From: Lentimicrobiaceae bacterium
Lineage (GTDB): Bacteria > Bacteroidota > Bacteroidia > Bacteroidales > F082
Direction: 5' to 3'
DNA: 64,000 nt
NCBI GenBank assembly: GCA_002708315.1
Contig: PANC01000019.1
Coordinates: 19,167-83,166, forward strand
Part shown: positions 26,320 to 35,383 of the stretch, piece by piece
Layout: the number at the start of each line of letters is the position of its first letter
Position numbering within the stretch: position 1 is the stretch's first letter
Position numbers and translations under genes: made by a program
The notes under the pieces: generated by a model
The model's database searches: none
What the model saw: only the letters and a program-made list of their open reading frames with translations
Told to the model about the DNA's origin: nothing

Positions 26320-27168
26320 ATGAAAAAAAACTTTACTCTTAAAAATGGCTTTGGAAAAAATTCCATGTTTAAAAGCCTAACTGTAGCAACCCTCTTCTCA
26401 TTCCTGTTTTTTATGGGATGTTATGAATGGAAAACCATAATTCAGCCTGATTATGCAACCGTGAATTCATATTTTGATGTATTTCTAAGTGCCCATGATG
26501 ATGGAAATCCAGATAATGACTGGACAAATCCTGATCTTCATGATTATGGGTTGTTTGGTGTTATGCTTCCTGATAGCTGGACTGTTGGGGACAGTATCCC
26601 ATTTACAATTATCTGTACTAACCCTGAGTACAATAATTCAGGAATATTACTCTGGAGCGCTGATAGGTCCCAAACTCTTGAGGATTCGATTCCATCTCCG
26701 AATGGATATTACTGGTGGGGTGCCGCAACTAGCGCTGAAGCTTCACTAATATATTTTGATAGTTTATATATGGAACCAAGGATATATACTGGAAGCACTC
26801 CCGGCAACTATTTCCTTCGTTATTCCATTGGTGATATTGACTATTGGGATAGAAACCCTGCAGATGATGTAAGTGACCCTATTCCAATTACCCTGATAGA
26901 CAATACAGGGATAGATGAATTTCTTTCTTCTTCAAATATCACCCTGTATCCTAATCCAGCTTCAGAATATTTCAACATTGATATAAACATCTACAGGAAT
27001 GAACTTATAGTTTGTGAGATTTATGATATAACTGGAAAGATAATTTATAATCAGGAAATTACTAGTAAAAGCACCCGAATCAATATTCCTGACCTATCCC
27101 AGGGTATTTACTTTGTAAACCTTAGAAACGGAGAGTCTGAAAAGTCACATAAGATTCTCGTTAAATAG
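26320..27168 (+). CDS. Secreted protein with both a lipobox and a T9SS C-terminal sorting domain
   Basis: 282 residues. The N-terminal hydrophobic segment ends in FFMGC (Cys about residue 34), a lipobox. The middle (about 45-200) is a beta-rich domain, unrecognised, rich in Trp, Asp and Tyr (DYGLFGVMLPDSW, YYWWGAAT), as in surface glycan-binding proteins. The C-terminus (about 210-282: ITLYPNPASEYFNI...ISQGIYFVNL-like SQGIYFVNLRNGESEKSHKILVK) is a type A sorting domain. Having both signals is unusual. First gene of the operon that ends with the regulator; a glycan-binding role is inferred only from position. Confidence 0.6.
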   Translation: MKKNFTLKNGFGKNSMFKSLTVATLFSFLFFMGCYEWKTIIQPDYATVNSYFDVFLSAHDDGNPDNDWTNPDLHDYGLFGVMLPDSWTVGDSIPFTIICTNPEYNNSGILLWSADRSQTLEDSIPSPNGYYWWGAATSAEASLIYFDSLYMEPRIYTGSTPGNYFLRYSIGDIDYWDRNPADDVSDPIPITLIDNTGIDEFLSSSNITLYPNPASEYFNIDINIYRNELIVCEIYDITGKIIYNQEITSKSTRINIPDLSQGIYFVNLRNGESEKSHKILVK

Positions 27169-27234
27169 TAACTATTTTAATCTGAAATTGCCAGATTGTT
27201 TATCAAATAGCTTTTAATAATCTGGTGATTTCAT

Positions 27235-28581
27235 ATGCATATGCTTTTGAACAGGTTTATCTTTTCAATTTTAGCTTTGTTTTTTTTAGTCTTGTGGATT
27301 CAAGGAAGTTCACAGGGAATACCTGACACAGCATTCAATCAGTCAATCAGAGTCCAGAATGGAGGCTGGGTTGCAGGGGATGCAACGTTCTCTATTTACC
27401 TTCCTGACAACAGAACCTTGTGGTTATTCGGGGATAGTTTTATCGGAACGGTAAATGAAGATAGTTCGCTCGCTCCAGGAGCAAGTATGATTAGAAACTG
27501 TGCCATTGTTCAAGAGGATGAAATCATGTTTGCACTTTACAATGGAAGCTTCGGTGAACCTGAGGATTTTGTGTCTACAAACTATCCTGACTCAACATGG
27601 TTTTGGCCAGAACATGGAATGGTAGAAAATGATACTCTGAAAATAATATTTTCCGAGTTTGGCAAAACGGATGGAACACCCGGCTGGAATTTTGAATATC
27701 TTAATGCATGGATAATATATCTTTCATATCCAGGATTAGAATACATTAATCAAGTCAAGCTTCCATACTTTGAAGAAAATGGAGTAATGTATGGTGACAG
27801 GTTATTGGAGCACGATGGCTATACATATATTTTTGGAAGAAAACCCGTTAGTCCTGATTACAATATTCCAATGCCCCATATAGCTAGAGTTCCATCAGGA
27901 GACATTTTATCAGAATGGGAATTTTATGATGGAAATCACTGGACATCAAATTCATCTTCATCAAAAAAAATATCTGATCAGCCTGTTTCTCAACAATATG
28001 GAGTTTTCAAATATCAGGATAAGTTTGTGATGATTACCCAGGAGATATGGTTGGGGACACATATATATTCAATGGTTTCAAACCAGCCTTACGGGCCGTG
28101 GAGTAACCTTGAAGTTATTTATATCACCCCTCTCCCATATGAAGATATGTTCACATACAATGCCTATCCTCATAGTCAGTTTAATGATAATAATGAGTTA
28201 CTGGTATCTTACAATTCAAATGGAGACTTTTTTGAAATCTTCAACAATATTGAATTATACAGACCAAGATTCCTCAGAATTCCATATTCAACGATACATC
28301 CTTCCTTTACGTCATCGGATATAATTGAACAGAACGAAAGATCAGAATTAATCCTTTATCCAAATCCATCAGATAATTCACTGTACGTCAAAATACCAGA
28401 TACTGAAGTAACTTTTGAGGAAGCAGTTTTATTTAATGCGCGGGGTGAAAAAGTGGGAGTTTTTACAATATCCGGAATTAGCTACAATGATAATTATATT
28501 AAAGTTCCGACTAAAAATTTAGCTACAGGATTTTATATAATCAATATTGGAAGCAGTTTTGGAAGATTCATACATAAATAA
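27235..28581 (+). CDS. Secreted propeller-like protein with T9SS sorting domain (paralogue of 30165-31277)
   Basis: 448 residues: signal peptide (cleaved near GSSQG), a catalytic-like domain (about 30-365), and a T9SS type A sorting domain (about 372-448, LILYPNPSDNSLYV...GFYIINIGSSFGRFIHK). The main domain holds the motif LWLFGDSFIGTVNEDS and repeated WxFxD/YDG blades, as in five-bladed propeller hydrolases of the DUF4185/DUF5005 kind. Some DUF4185 proteins are endo-D-arabinanases, but the match here is only to the general motif. Paired with a lipoprotein paralogue in the opposite operon. Confidence 0.65.
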   Translation: MHMLLNRFIFSILALFFLVLWIQGSSQGIPDTAFNQSIRVQNGGWVAGDATFSIYLPDNRTLWLFGDSFIGTVNEDSSLAPGASMIRNCAIVQEDEIMFALYNGSFGEPEDFVSTNYPDSTWFWPEHGMVENDTLKIIFSEFGKTDGTPGWNFEYLNAWIIYLSYPGLEYINQVKLPYFEENGVMYGDRLLEHDGYTYIFGRKPVSPDYNIPMPHIARVPSGDILSEWEFYDGNHWTSNSSSSKKISDQPVSQQYGVFKYQDKFVMITQEIWLGTHIYSMVSNQPYGPWSNLEVIYITPLPYEDMFTYNAYPHSQFNDNNELLVSYNSNGDFFEIFNNIELYRPRFLRIPYSTIHPSFTSSDIIEQNERSELILYPNPSDNSLYVKIPDTEVTFEEAVLFNARGEKVGVFTISGISYNDNYIKVPTKNLATGFYIINIGSSFGRFIHK

Positions 28582-28606
28582 TCTATTTTTGCTCTGATTT
28601 CATATT

Positions 28607-29335
28607 ATGAAAATTGTAATAGATCATAAGAGTTTAGTGCCCTTGCATGCTCAGGTAGAAGCCTTGGTAAGGGAAATGATAAAGCAACCCGAATATCGTA
28701 ACGGTGCATTTCTGCCCAATGAGATGAGTCTTGCAAATCAGCTTGGTATATCAAGAAATACTGTACGGCAAGCCTTCAATAAACTTGTATATGAAGGTTT
28801 GTTGGTTAGAAAAAAAGGTGTTGGCACAAGAGTAGCTGACAGTAATGTGAACACAAGAGCGCAAAACTGGTTGAGTTTCTCCCAAGAGATGAGGGGAGCA
28901 GGAATTGAAATTATCAATTTTGATTTAAAAATATCCTGGACAGAATCCGATGACAAAATATCTATGTTCTTTGATATTCCATTAGGTAAAAAAATACTAA
29001 AACTTGAAAGACTTCGTGGACGCGATAATTATCCCTTTGTTTATTTTGTATCATATTTCCATCCACGAATTGGGCTTACAGGCGATGAAGACTTCAATAG
29101 ACCCTTATATGAAATTCTAGAAAAAGATTATTCAGTTATTGTAAAACTATCAAAGGAAGAAATTTGTGCCGGACTTGCAGGTGAAGAGATTGGCAATACT
29201 CTGGGAATTGGGTCTGATAAGCCAATCCTGATAAGAAAAAGGTTTGTTTATGATCCAGGCGGCAGGCCAGTGGAATATAACCTTGGTTATTACCGTGCAG
29301 ATAGCTTTACCTACACCATTGAAAGTGAAAGGTAA
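28607..29335 (+). CDS. GntR-family regulator with UTRA sensor domain (HutC subfamily)
   Basis: 242 residues. The winged helix-turn-helix occupies about residues 8-76 (LPNEMSLANQLGISRNTVRQAFNKLVYEGLLVRKKGVGTRV), the UTRA ligand domain about 90-240 (LKLERLRGRDNYPFVYFVSYFHP...RKRFVYDPGGRPVEYNLGYYRADSFTY). UTRA domains usually bind small sugar phosphates or related effectors. It is the last gene of the rightward operon, 25 bp after the propeller gene, so it would control itself. The shared operator in front of both operons is its likely target, with mannose-6-phosphate or a mannoside as a possible effector (inference). Confidence 0.9.
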   Translation: MKIVIDHKSLVPLHAQVEALVREMIKQPEYRNGAFLPNEMSLANQLGISRNTVRQAFNKLVYEGLLVRKKGVGTRVADSNVNTRAQNWLSFSQEMRGAGIEIINFDLKISWTESDDKISMFFDIPLGKKILKLERLRGRDNYPFVYFVSYFHPRIGLTGDEDFNRPLYEILEKDYSVIVKLSKEEICAGLAGEEIGNTLGIGSDKPILIRKRFVYDPGGRPVEYNLGYYRADSFTYTIESER

Positions 29336-29374
29336 CTTTAGTCAGCGCTAATATGTTAATATGGCAGCAATTTC

Positions 29375-30160
29375 TTATTTAAAGAAAAACTCGAAATGGC
29401 CATCTATGGCTGAACGCCAATAACTGGAGTTGTGAGATCCTTTGCTACTAATAAATTTTACATCAATATCATTTTCTTTACATACATCAATAGTTGCAAT
29501 ATTGATATTATAGAAAGAATCTTCTGTGCCACAACTAACAATTATTCCATTTTCTGAGGTTTTAAGTTTTTCAATATTCCAGATAACAGAATAGTCTTTT
29601 AATAATTCTTCCGGGTTTTCTGAATCAGACAAACCTAATATCCTGCTGATTCCATAGTGTTCAGACCAATCAGTTAAATCAAGTAACCCACTAAGGCTTC
29701 CGGCACTTCTGAAATACTCGGTAAATGTTTCAAATAAATACAAAGCTCCATGTCCTCCCATACTTAATCCTGTGACAAAAATACTGTCTTTCTGAATATT
29801 GTAATTTTCTGCAATCACTGGAGCCAGATCCCATGAAAAAAATGTTGCCCAGTCATTTTCGTTCTTTGCCGGGCTATTAATATACCATGAATCGTATAAT
29901 CCATCGGGGCAAACAATTATTGTATTGTATTTATTAGCATATGATTGACAGTCAATAATATCATCCCAATAATGGTAATTTCCAGCCCACCCATGAAGTA
30001 AATATACCACAGGAAAAGCATTCTGAAGCTCACCATTATCCGGGGTAAAAACCAATACCGTATCAGGAGAAACCAAATAACTTGAATTAATTATCAATTG
30101 TTGCTGAGCGTTTAAAATAATACTAAACAACAGTAATAATGCAATGATTATATTTTTCAT
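29375..30160 (-). CDS. Secreted alpha/beta-hydrolase esterase (esterase D/CE1-like)
   Basis: 261 residues with a signal peptide (cleaved near LNAQQ). The oxyanion-hole segment is YLLHGWAGNYHYW, the nucleophile is in GLSMGGHGAL (Ser about 134), the acid is probably Asp in CGTEDSF, and the His is in SKGSHNSSYWR. This fits feruloyl/acetyl esterases of the CE1 type. As the last gene of the utilization operon, it probably removes acyl groups from the glycan, alongside the SGNH domain of the GH92 protein. Confidence 0.82.
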   Translation of the reverse strand: MKNIIIALLLLFSIILNAQQQLIINSSYLVSPDTVLVFTPDNGELQNAFPVVYLLHGWAGNYHYWDDIIDCQSYANKYNTIIVCPDGLYDSWYINSPAKNENDWATFFSWDLAPVIAENYNIQKDSIFVTGLSMGGHGALYLFETFTEYFRSAGSLSGLLDLTDWSEHYGISRILGLSDSENPEELLKDYSVIWNIEKLKTSENGIIVSCGTEDSFYNINIATIDVCKENDIDVKFISSKGSHNSSYWRSAIDGHFEFFFK

Positions 30161-30164
30161 GGAT

Positions 30165-31277
30165 TTAATTATTTAAAATTTTATCCATGTTCACTCTTAT
30201 AAATACAGGACGGTATTTACTAGCATCCTCAAATAAGTCATCCAAATTAAAGCTGTTCACACAATATGAGATAAGCAATTCATTATCATGAATTAGATGT
30301 GGATGTGCCACCGGATTGTATGCGAAAAGATCCTTTTCCTTAACCAGTGGCTGAAGTTTCCATAATTCCTTTTTGTTGGTCCACCCAGTATAGGGATTGT
30401 CAGATGTAACAGAGTAAATACTACTTGCCAGAAAATCCCCTGATTGAGTAATCATCACATATTTGTTGTCATACTTAAATACGCTAAATTGCTCTGATCC
30501 TTTGAAATCAGTCATTGGTTTTGCAAGTTTTGAATCTAATACCCAGCTTTCTCCTGTATAAAACTCCCAGTCTGCTAATATATTTCCCTTAGGAGCGCGG
30601 GCAACATACGGAAATTTATCACCCGCACCATAGATGTATGTGAAATCAGGATCATCATCACAAACGGCATGACCCCAGTGAATCTCAACTTCGCCCGGAT
30701 AATCAAAATGATCGATTTTTTCTAATGCCAGATCAGGCAGACTAAAAGTAGCAATGTTTGCATTTGTCCATCTAAATCCCCAGTTGCCTGTATCAGCCTG
30801 ATAAAAGCCTGTCATAAAGACCATCAGTTTACCATTTTCAACGAACCCATCGCCTGGCCAGTACCACAAAGAATCTTCAGAAAACTCGGTTCCTTTAACT
30901 GCTTCTGGAGGTATTACAAGTGAAGATTCCCATCCATCAATAATATTGTATAAACTTTTTAAAGAATCACCATCCTGGACTGCCATGGCATTTCTAATAA
31001 ATACCGGTGATCTTTTATCACGACCACCATCCGGATTAACAGTTCCTAAAAATGAGTCTCCAAAAATCCAAACTGTTCTTTTATCGGGAAGCTCTACTGA
31101 ATAAAAGCCATCGGCACCGGTTACTCCACAACAATCACGAGCAAAATAGTTGGTATAATACTCATCAACAAAAACATTTCTTGTGTTGTTGGGTTGTTCC
31201 TTTTCATTACTGTTAATACATGATGCAATTAGTATTGAAACAGTAAATATTTGTATGGCAATGGTTTTCATATTCAT
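30165..31277 (-). CDS. Lipoprotein propeller-like protein (paralogue of 27235-28581)
   Basis: 370 residues with a lipobox (LIASC, Cys about residue 20). The motif VWIFGDSFLGTVNPDGG and the closing KYRPVFIRV correspond to LWLFGDSFIGTVNEDS and LYRPRFLRI of the secreted paralogue; tyrosine/tryptophan blade repeats (WEFYTGESW against WEFYDGNHW) also match. It lacks the T9SS domain. A polysaccharide hydrolase or lyase activity is likely from the locus, but no catalytic residues can be assigned with confidence. It lies between the esterase and GH92 genes with 4-bp gaps. Confidence 0.65.
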   Translation of the reverse strand: MNMKTIAIQIFTVSILIASCINSNEKEQPNNTRNVFVDEYYTNYFARDCCGVTGADGFYSVELPDKRTVWIFGDSFLGTVNPDGGRDKRSPVFIRNAMAVQDGDSLKSLYNIIDGWESSLVIPPEAVKGTEFSEDSLWYWPGDGFVENGKLMVFMTGFYQADTGNWGFRWTNANIATFSLPDLALEKIDHFDYPGEVEIHWGHAVCDDDPDFTYIYGAGDKFPYVARAPKGNILADWEFYTGESWVLDSKLAKPMTDFKGSEQFSVFKYDNKYVMITQSGDFLASSIYSVTSDNPYTGWTNKKELWKLQPLVKEKDLFAYNPVAHPHLIHDNELLISYCVNSFNLDDLFEDASKYRPVFIRVNMDKILNN

Positions 31278-31281
31278 TTTT

Positions 31282-34275
31282 TTATTCTTCTACATATTTT
31301 TGAATTGCCTCTTTCCAAACTTGATATCCTTTACCATTCAGGTGTAATCCGTCCAAACTATAGTCAGGATTTAGTTTATTATCATCATTAGAAAAAATTG
31401 AAAATAGTTCAATGTATTCGATGCTTTTTTCTGCAGAAAGCTTTTCCAAATGTGTATTAATTTGCATGATATCACTGGTACTACGAGTGTAATGAATGGC
31501 ATCATCAACCGGTAGCACACTTTGAATATAAATTTTGGTATCAGGGCATATGATTTCAATACTATCAATAATCTTTGTGTAATTGGATACAACATAATCC
31601 ACAGTTTTACCATAGGCCATATCATTGGTTCCAATCATTATAAATATCTTGGAAGGTTTAGAGCTAATAATCTCATCAAGTCGTTCCAATACACCGTCGG
31701 TATCATCCCCGCCAATACCTCGGTTTTTAATATTTGGATTTTGGAATAATTCGGCCCATTCACAACCATCGGTTATACTATTTCCAAGAAAAATTATCTC
31801 ATTCTCAGTGTCAGGTAGCAACTCGAAATGCTCCTTTTTCTGATAGTAATAAGCCCGCATGGCTTTGTTCCATGCTTCCATATCTTCATCAAATTTATCA
31901 TAAGCCATTATCTCATTAATCTCACCCTGTGTTAATATACTGCTCATCGAAGGTGGTGCATCTTCAGGTTTACTTCCCCATTTTTTATTTGGTTTATTTC
32001 CCATTTTGAGTTCTAATTTACCTCCGCCCACAAGCTTCGAATGATAAAACCATGGTTTAGTAAGCTTTTCACCATTAAGCTTTGCCCATTGAATATACTT
32101 ATTCTCCCTGCTTACATTTTTAGCTTCTATCACGAAAGTGCCACCCGAATAATAGTTTGAATCAAGTTGAATCATTATTTTCTCAAAGATAGGGCTGCCA
32201 ATTTCATATATTGGATTTATAGATGCACCGCCATCCATCTCAAATAAGCCCATAGCACTCATAACATACCATGCTCCCATTTGCCCCTGATCCTCATCAC
32301 CGGGCCATGCATCAATGCTATCACCATAAAACCCATACATTATTTCACGAACCCACTTTTGAGTGAGCCATGGTGCACCGGCATAATTAAATAAATAAGC
32401 AGCTTCCATATTTGGCTGATTTCCATGATTAATAGGGAGAATGCCAACTCCAATTAAACCATTTTCGTTGAGATGTTCTGAATTAAATCGGTGAGGAAGT
32501 GATTTTTGAAATCCTTCTTCCAAGCGGCTTATATATGTTTCTTTTCCAAGTAAATTAAGCAGTCCTTTCTGATCATGGGGAACAAACCATGTGTATTGCC
32601 AGGCATTTCCTTCAACAAAACCAGGCCCAAGGAATACAGAATGACCATAAGGTGAGAAATCCTCTTTCCAGCTACCATCTGAATTTTTCATCCAAACATA
32701 ACCCACTTTTTCATTGAAAACATTTTTATAATTAAAAGCTCTCTTGGTGAATGTCTTAAAATCAGATTCATTTCCTAATGCCATTGCCATCTGACCAACT
32801 GTCCAGTCATCATATGCATATTCAAGGGTGTTGCTAACCGGGCCTTCCTCATTTGGCACAAATCCATATTTTATGTAGGATTCAAGATGGCGATTGCCAA
32901 CCAATCCTCCGCCAGGATGAGGTTTACCCTGCTCCATTTGATTGTGTCGAATTGCAGTATATGCCTTATCAACATCATAATTTCTAATACCCTTTTGAAA
33001 TGCGCTTACAATTAAAGGTATTTCATGTGAGGCAACCATAATACTTGAATATTCAATTCCGGTCGGACCTTTAGGAATCCAGCCACCTTTATCATATATT
33101 TCAAGTAATGATCGAACCCAGCTATTTGCAATTTCTGGATGCTGAAGTGTCCAAAGTTGATTCAGATTCCAGAATGTATTCCAAAAGGCGTCTCCACCAT
33201 AAACAACATCTGAACTATCTTTGAGTTGCTGAACCTTTTCATACATATCACGATACTTTCCATTTACATCGCTCCATATAGTGCGACTAGCATATGCCCT
33301 ATACATGTTTGTATAGAACTTTTTAGTATCTGTTTCACTTCCTCCGGAAACCTGAATTGTTCCCAGTAGATTATTCCATGTATTCTGGTTATATTTTACC
33401 ACCTTATCAAAATTCCAGTTAAAGGGATCTAGCTCAGTTTCCATATTAAGTCTTGCCTGCTCAACACTAACAAGAGAAACGCCAGACTGCATAAGAATTT
33501 GTTCTCCTTCATGTGTTTCAAAAGTTACAAATGCTCCGACGTCCTCGTCTCCATATATTAGAATTATATCATCAGTATTCTCTTGTATTTCTTCGCGAAC
33601 CCAACCATTGAATGACTTAAATGGCGTATCAAATCTGATAACAAAATGGAGGATAAACTCATTATAGTTTGCACCTCTGAGGCTTTGCTGTACTGAATAA
33701 CCCTCTATTTCTGTATCACTCACCTTCGTAATTCTTGCAGCAAATATTTCATAGCTATACTCGGTTGAGATTTTTAGGTCGATAATAATGCGTGCATCTT
33801 TAGCTTTTGGAAATGTATATCGCTGGAAACCTGCCCTTGTGGTGGAAGTGAGTTCTGCATTTATATTGTAATCTTCCAAGAACACCTGATAATAACCAGC
33901 TCTGGCTACTTCATTTCTATGACTGAATCGTGACCTGTATCCCAGATCAGGGTTTGTTTCCGTTCCGGGAATAATTTTTAAAGGGCCAGTAGCAGGCATA
34001 GTAAGTAATCCTCCCATTGTCCAAGAATGCAGATGTGAAAATCCGGTAATATTGTCTATTTTATACTCATATCCAGCCTTCCATCCTTTCCTTTGATTGT
34101 CAGGTGACAGTTTAACCATACCAAAGGGCATGGTAACACCTGGAAAAAGCATCCATCTGGCAAATGTGGTTCCCATTAGTGGGTCAATATAGTCAACAGG
34201 TACTATTCTATTTTTCTGAGCTGATAACTGAAAAAATATCCCTAGGATAAATGTGATCAATAATAACTTCTTCAT
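31282..34275 (-). CDS. GH92 alpha-mannosidase fused to an SGNH/GDSL esterase domain
   Basis: 997 residues. Signal peptide (to about FQLSAQ, residue 19), then a GH92 module (about 25-745): DPLMGTTFARWMLFPGVTMPFGMVKLSPD, VYGGDAFWNTFW, the acid Glu555 in VEGNAWQYTW and the base region Asp660-Glu-Asp662 in PGDEDQGQMGAWYVMS. GH92 enzymes are calcium-dependent inverting exo-alpha-mannosidases. Residues 825-997 are an SGNH hydrolase: Ser833 in LGNSITDG, Gly in NRGIGGD, Asn884 in IGTND, Asp975/His978 in LDGLHLN. The stretch HGNQPNME (617-624) differs from the common GNEPSHH of the family, so linkage should not be assumed. Confidence 0.92.
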   Translation of the reverse strand: MKKLLLITFILGIFFQLSAQKNRIVPVDYIDPLMGTTFARWMLFPGVTMPFGMVKLSPDNQRKGWKAGYEYKIDNITGFSHLHSWTMGGLLTMPATGPLKIIPGTETNPDLGYRSRFSHRNEVARAGYYQVFLEDYNINAELTSTTRAGFQRYTFPKAKDARIIIDLKISTEYSYEIFAARITKVSDTEIEGYSVQQSLRGANYNEFILHFVIRFDTPFKSFNGWVREEIQENTDDIILIYGDEDVGAFVTFETHEGEQILMQSGVSLVSVEQARLNMETELDPFNWNFDKVVKYNQNTWNNLLGTIQVSGGSETDTKKFYTNMYRAYASRTIWSDVNGKYRDMYEKVQQLKDSSDVVYGGDAFWNTFWNLNQLWTLQHPEIANSWVRSLLEIYDKGGWIPKGPTGIEYSSIMVASHEIPLIVSAFQKGIRNYDVDKAYTAIRHNQMEQGKPHPGGGLVGNRHLESYIKYGFVPNEEGPVSNTLEYAYDDWTVGQMAMALGNESDFKTFTKRAFNYKNVFNEKVGYVWMKNSDGSWKEDFSPYGHSVFLGPGFVEGNAWQYTWFVPHDQKGLLNLLGKETYISRLEEGFQKSLPHRFNSEHLNENGLIGVGILPINHGNQPNMEAAYLFNYAGAPWLTQKWVREIMYGFYGDSIDAWPGDEDQGQMGAWYVMSAMGLFEMDGGASINPIYEIGSPIFEKIMIQLDSNYYSGGTFVIEAKNVSRENKYIQWAKLNGEKLTKPWFYHSKLVGGGKLELKMGNKPNKKWGSKPEDAPPSMSSILTQGEINEIMAYDKFDEDMEAWNKAMRAYYYQKKEHFELLPDTENEIIFLGNSITDGCEWAELFQNPNIKNRGIGGDDTDGVLERLDEIISSKPSKIFIMIGTNDMAYGKTVDYVVSNYTKIIDSIEIICPDTKIYIQSVLPVDDAIHYTRSTSDIMQINTHLEKLSAEKSIEYIELFSIFSNDDNKLNPDYSLDGLHLNGKGYQVWKEAIQKYVEE

Positions 34276-34279
34276 AATA

Positions 34280-35383
34280 TTATTTATCTAGTTGTTGAAG
34301 AGCAAAAGAATAAGCACCAAGAGCTATTGCGTGGCTTGCCCCAATTTTAGATACTCCTACACCTATTCTGGGCAGCGCATCAAACTCAATTCTCTTTCGG
34401 GTATTGGGGATATCAATGGATTGAATATTTCCGATTGCAAATTCCCTAAATATTCTCTCATCATCTAAATCAAATAAATTGATTGACAATCTATCGGTTT
34501 CATATCCGGTAAAATGTTTGTATTTTCTATTAATTTCATTGAACATAAAGGGTGAAAATAGATCCCATGCCGCAGTAAGTCCCCCTCCCAGGACCACCAA
34601 ACCATCAACCACGGTAACAATATTAGCTATTGAACTTCCCAAAGCTTCTCCAAACTGTCTAAATGCTTCAACTGCTCCTAATCTATTACCCGTAAGGTTG
34701 CCATTGGCAATATCCGCAATATCTTTTGGCATAAGTGTATCTGAAAATGCAATTCCCGATTCCTTGGAATATATTCTTTGAATAGCTCTTGTACTAATAC
34801 TTTCCTCGGCATTCCAGTTAGTATCAAATTTATTTATTGTATTATGAACCTCAGCACCACAGGAATTATCACCAACCATAAGATTATTATCGATTACTAT
34901 ACCCCCTCCAAAACCAGTTCCAAGTGTTAGCCCAATAAGATTTTTAAACTGTTTAATCCCTCCCGCTTTAAATATTCTTTCGTTTATATAAGGAAGAAAT
35001 CCTAAAAGTGCTTCACCATATGCAAAAAGATTACCATCATTATTTATGAAAACAGGCAGATTGAACTCATCTTCCAATATGGGACCCAACGGTACATTAC
35101 CATTAAAAGCTTTGAAGTTTGGAAGGTTTCCAAGTATACCAAGCTCATAATCTGCTGGTCCTGGAAATGCAAAACTTATTGCCACTGCCTTATTATCCGT
35201 GAAAGAATTAATATGTCTGAAACCGTCAATTATATTTTTGATACACTTATGTTGATCATCAGCCTCTGCAGGTAAGCTAAAAGGCTTTGTTATTTCCTTA
35301 TTTGACTGGATAGCAGAAAAGACAAAGTTAGTTCCACCGGCATCCAGTGTTAGTATAATTCTATCGTCAATTGTTGTTTTCAT
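34280..35383 (-). CDS. ROK-family sugar kinase (probable mannokinase), without zinc motif
   Basis: 367 residues. ATP-binding LTLDAGGTNFVFSAI (about 12-26), FINNDGNLFAYGEAL with the catalytic Asp, LGTGFGGGIVIDN, and VVLGGGLTAAWDLF are ROK features. The usual CxCGxxGCxE zinc cluster after the GxEx-His block is absent: the segment reads CGAEVHNTINKFDTNWNAEESIS. In context it should phosphorylate mannose to mannose-6-phosphate, the substrate of the isomerase two genes upstream; glucose or fructose remain possible. Its ATG overlaps the stop of the transporter gene by one base. Confidence 0.85.
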   Translation of the reverse strand: MKTTIDDRIILTLDAGGTNFVFSAIQSNKEITKPFSLPAEADDQHKCIKNIIDGFRHINSFTDNKAVAISFAFPGPADYELGILGNLPNFKAFNGNVPLGPILEDEFNLPVFINNDGNLFAYGEALLGFLPYINERIFKAGGIKQFKNLIGLTLGTGFGGGIVIDNNLMVGDNSCGAEVHNTINKFDTNWNAEESISTRAIQRIYSKESGIAFSDTLMPKDIADIANGNLTGNRLGAVEAFRQFGEALGSSIANIVTVVDGLVVLGGGLTAAWDLFSPFMFNEINRKYKHFTGYETDRLSINLFDLDDERIFREFAIGNIQSIDIPNTRKRIEFDALPRIGVGVSKIGASHAIALGAYSFALQQLDK

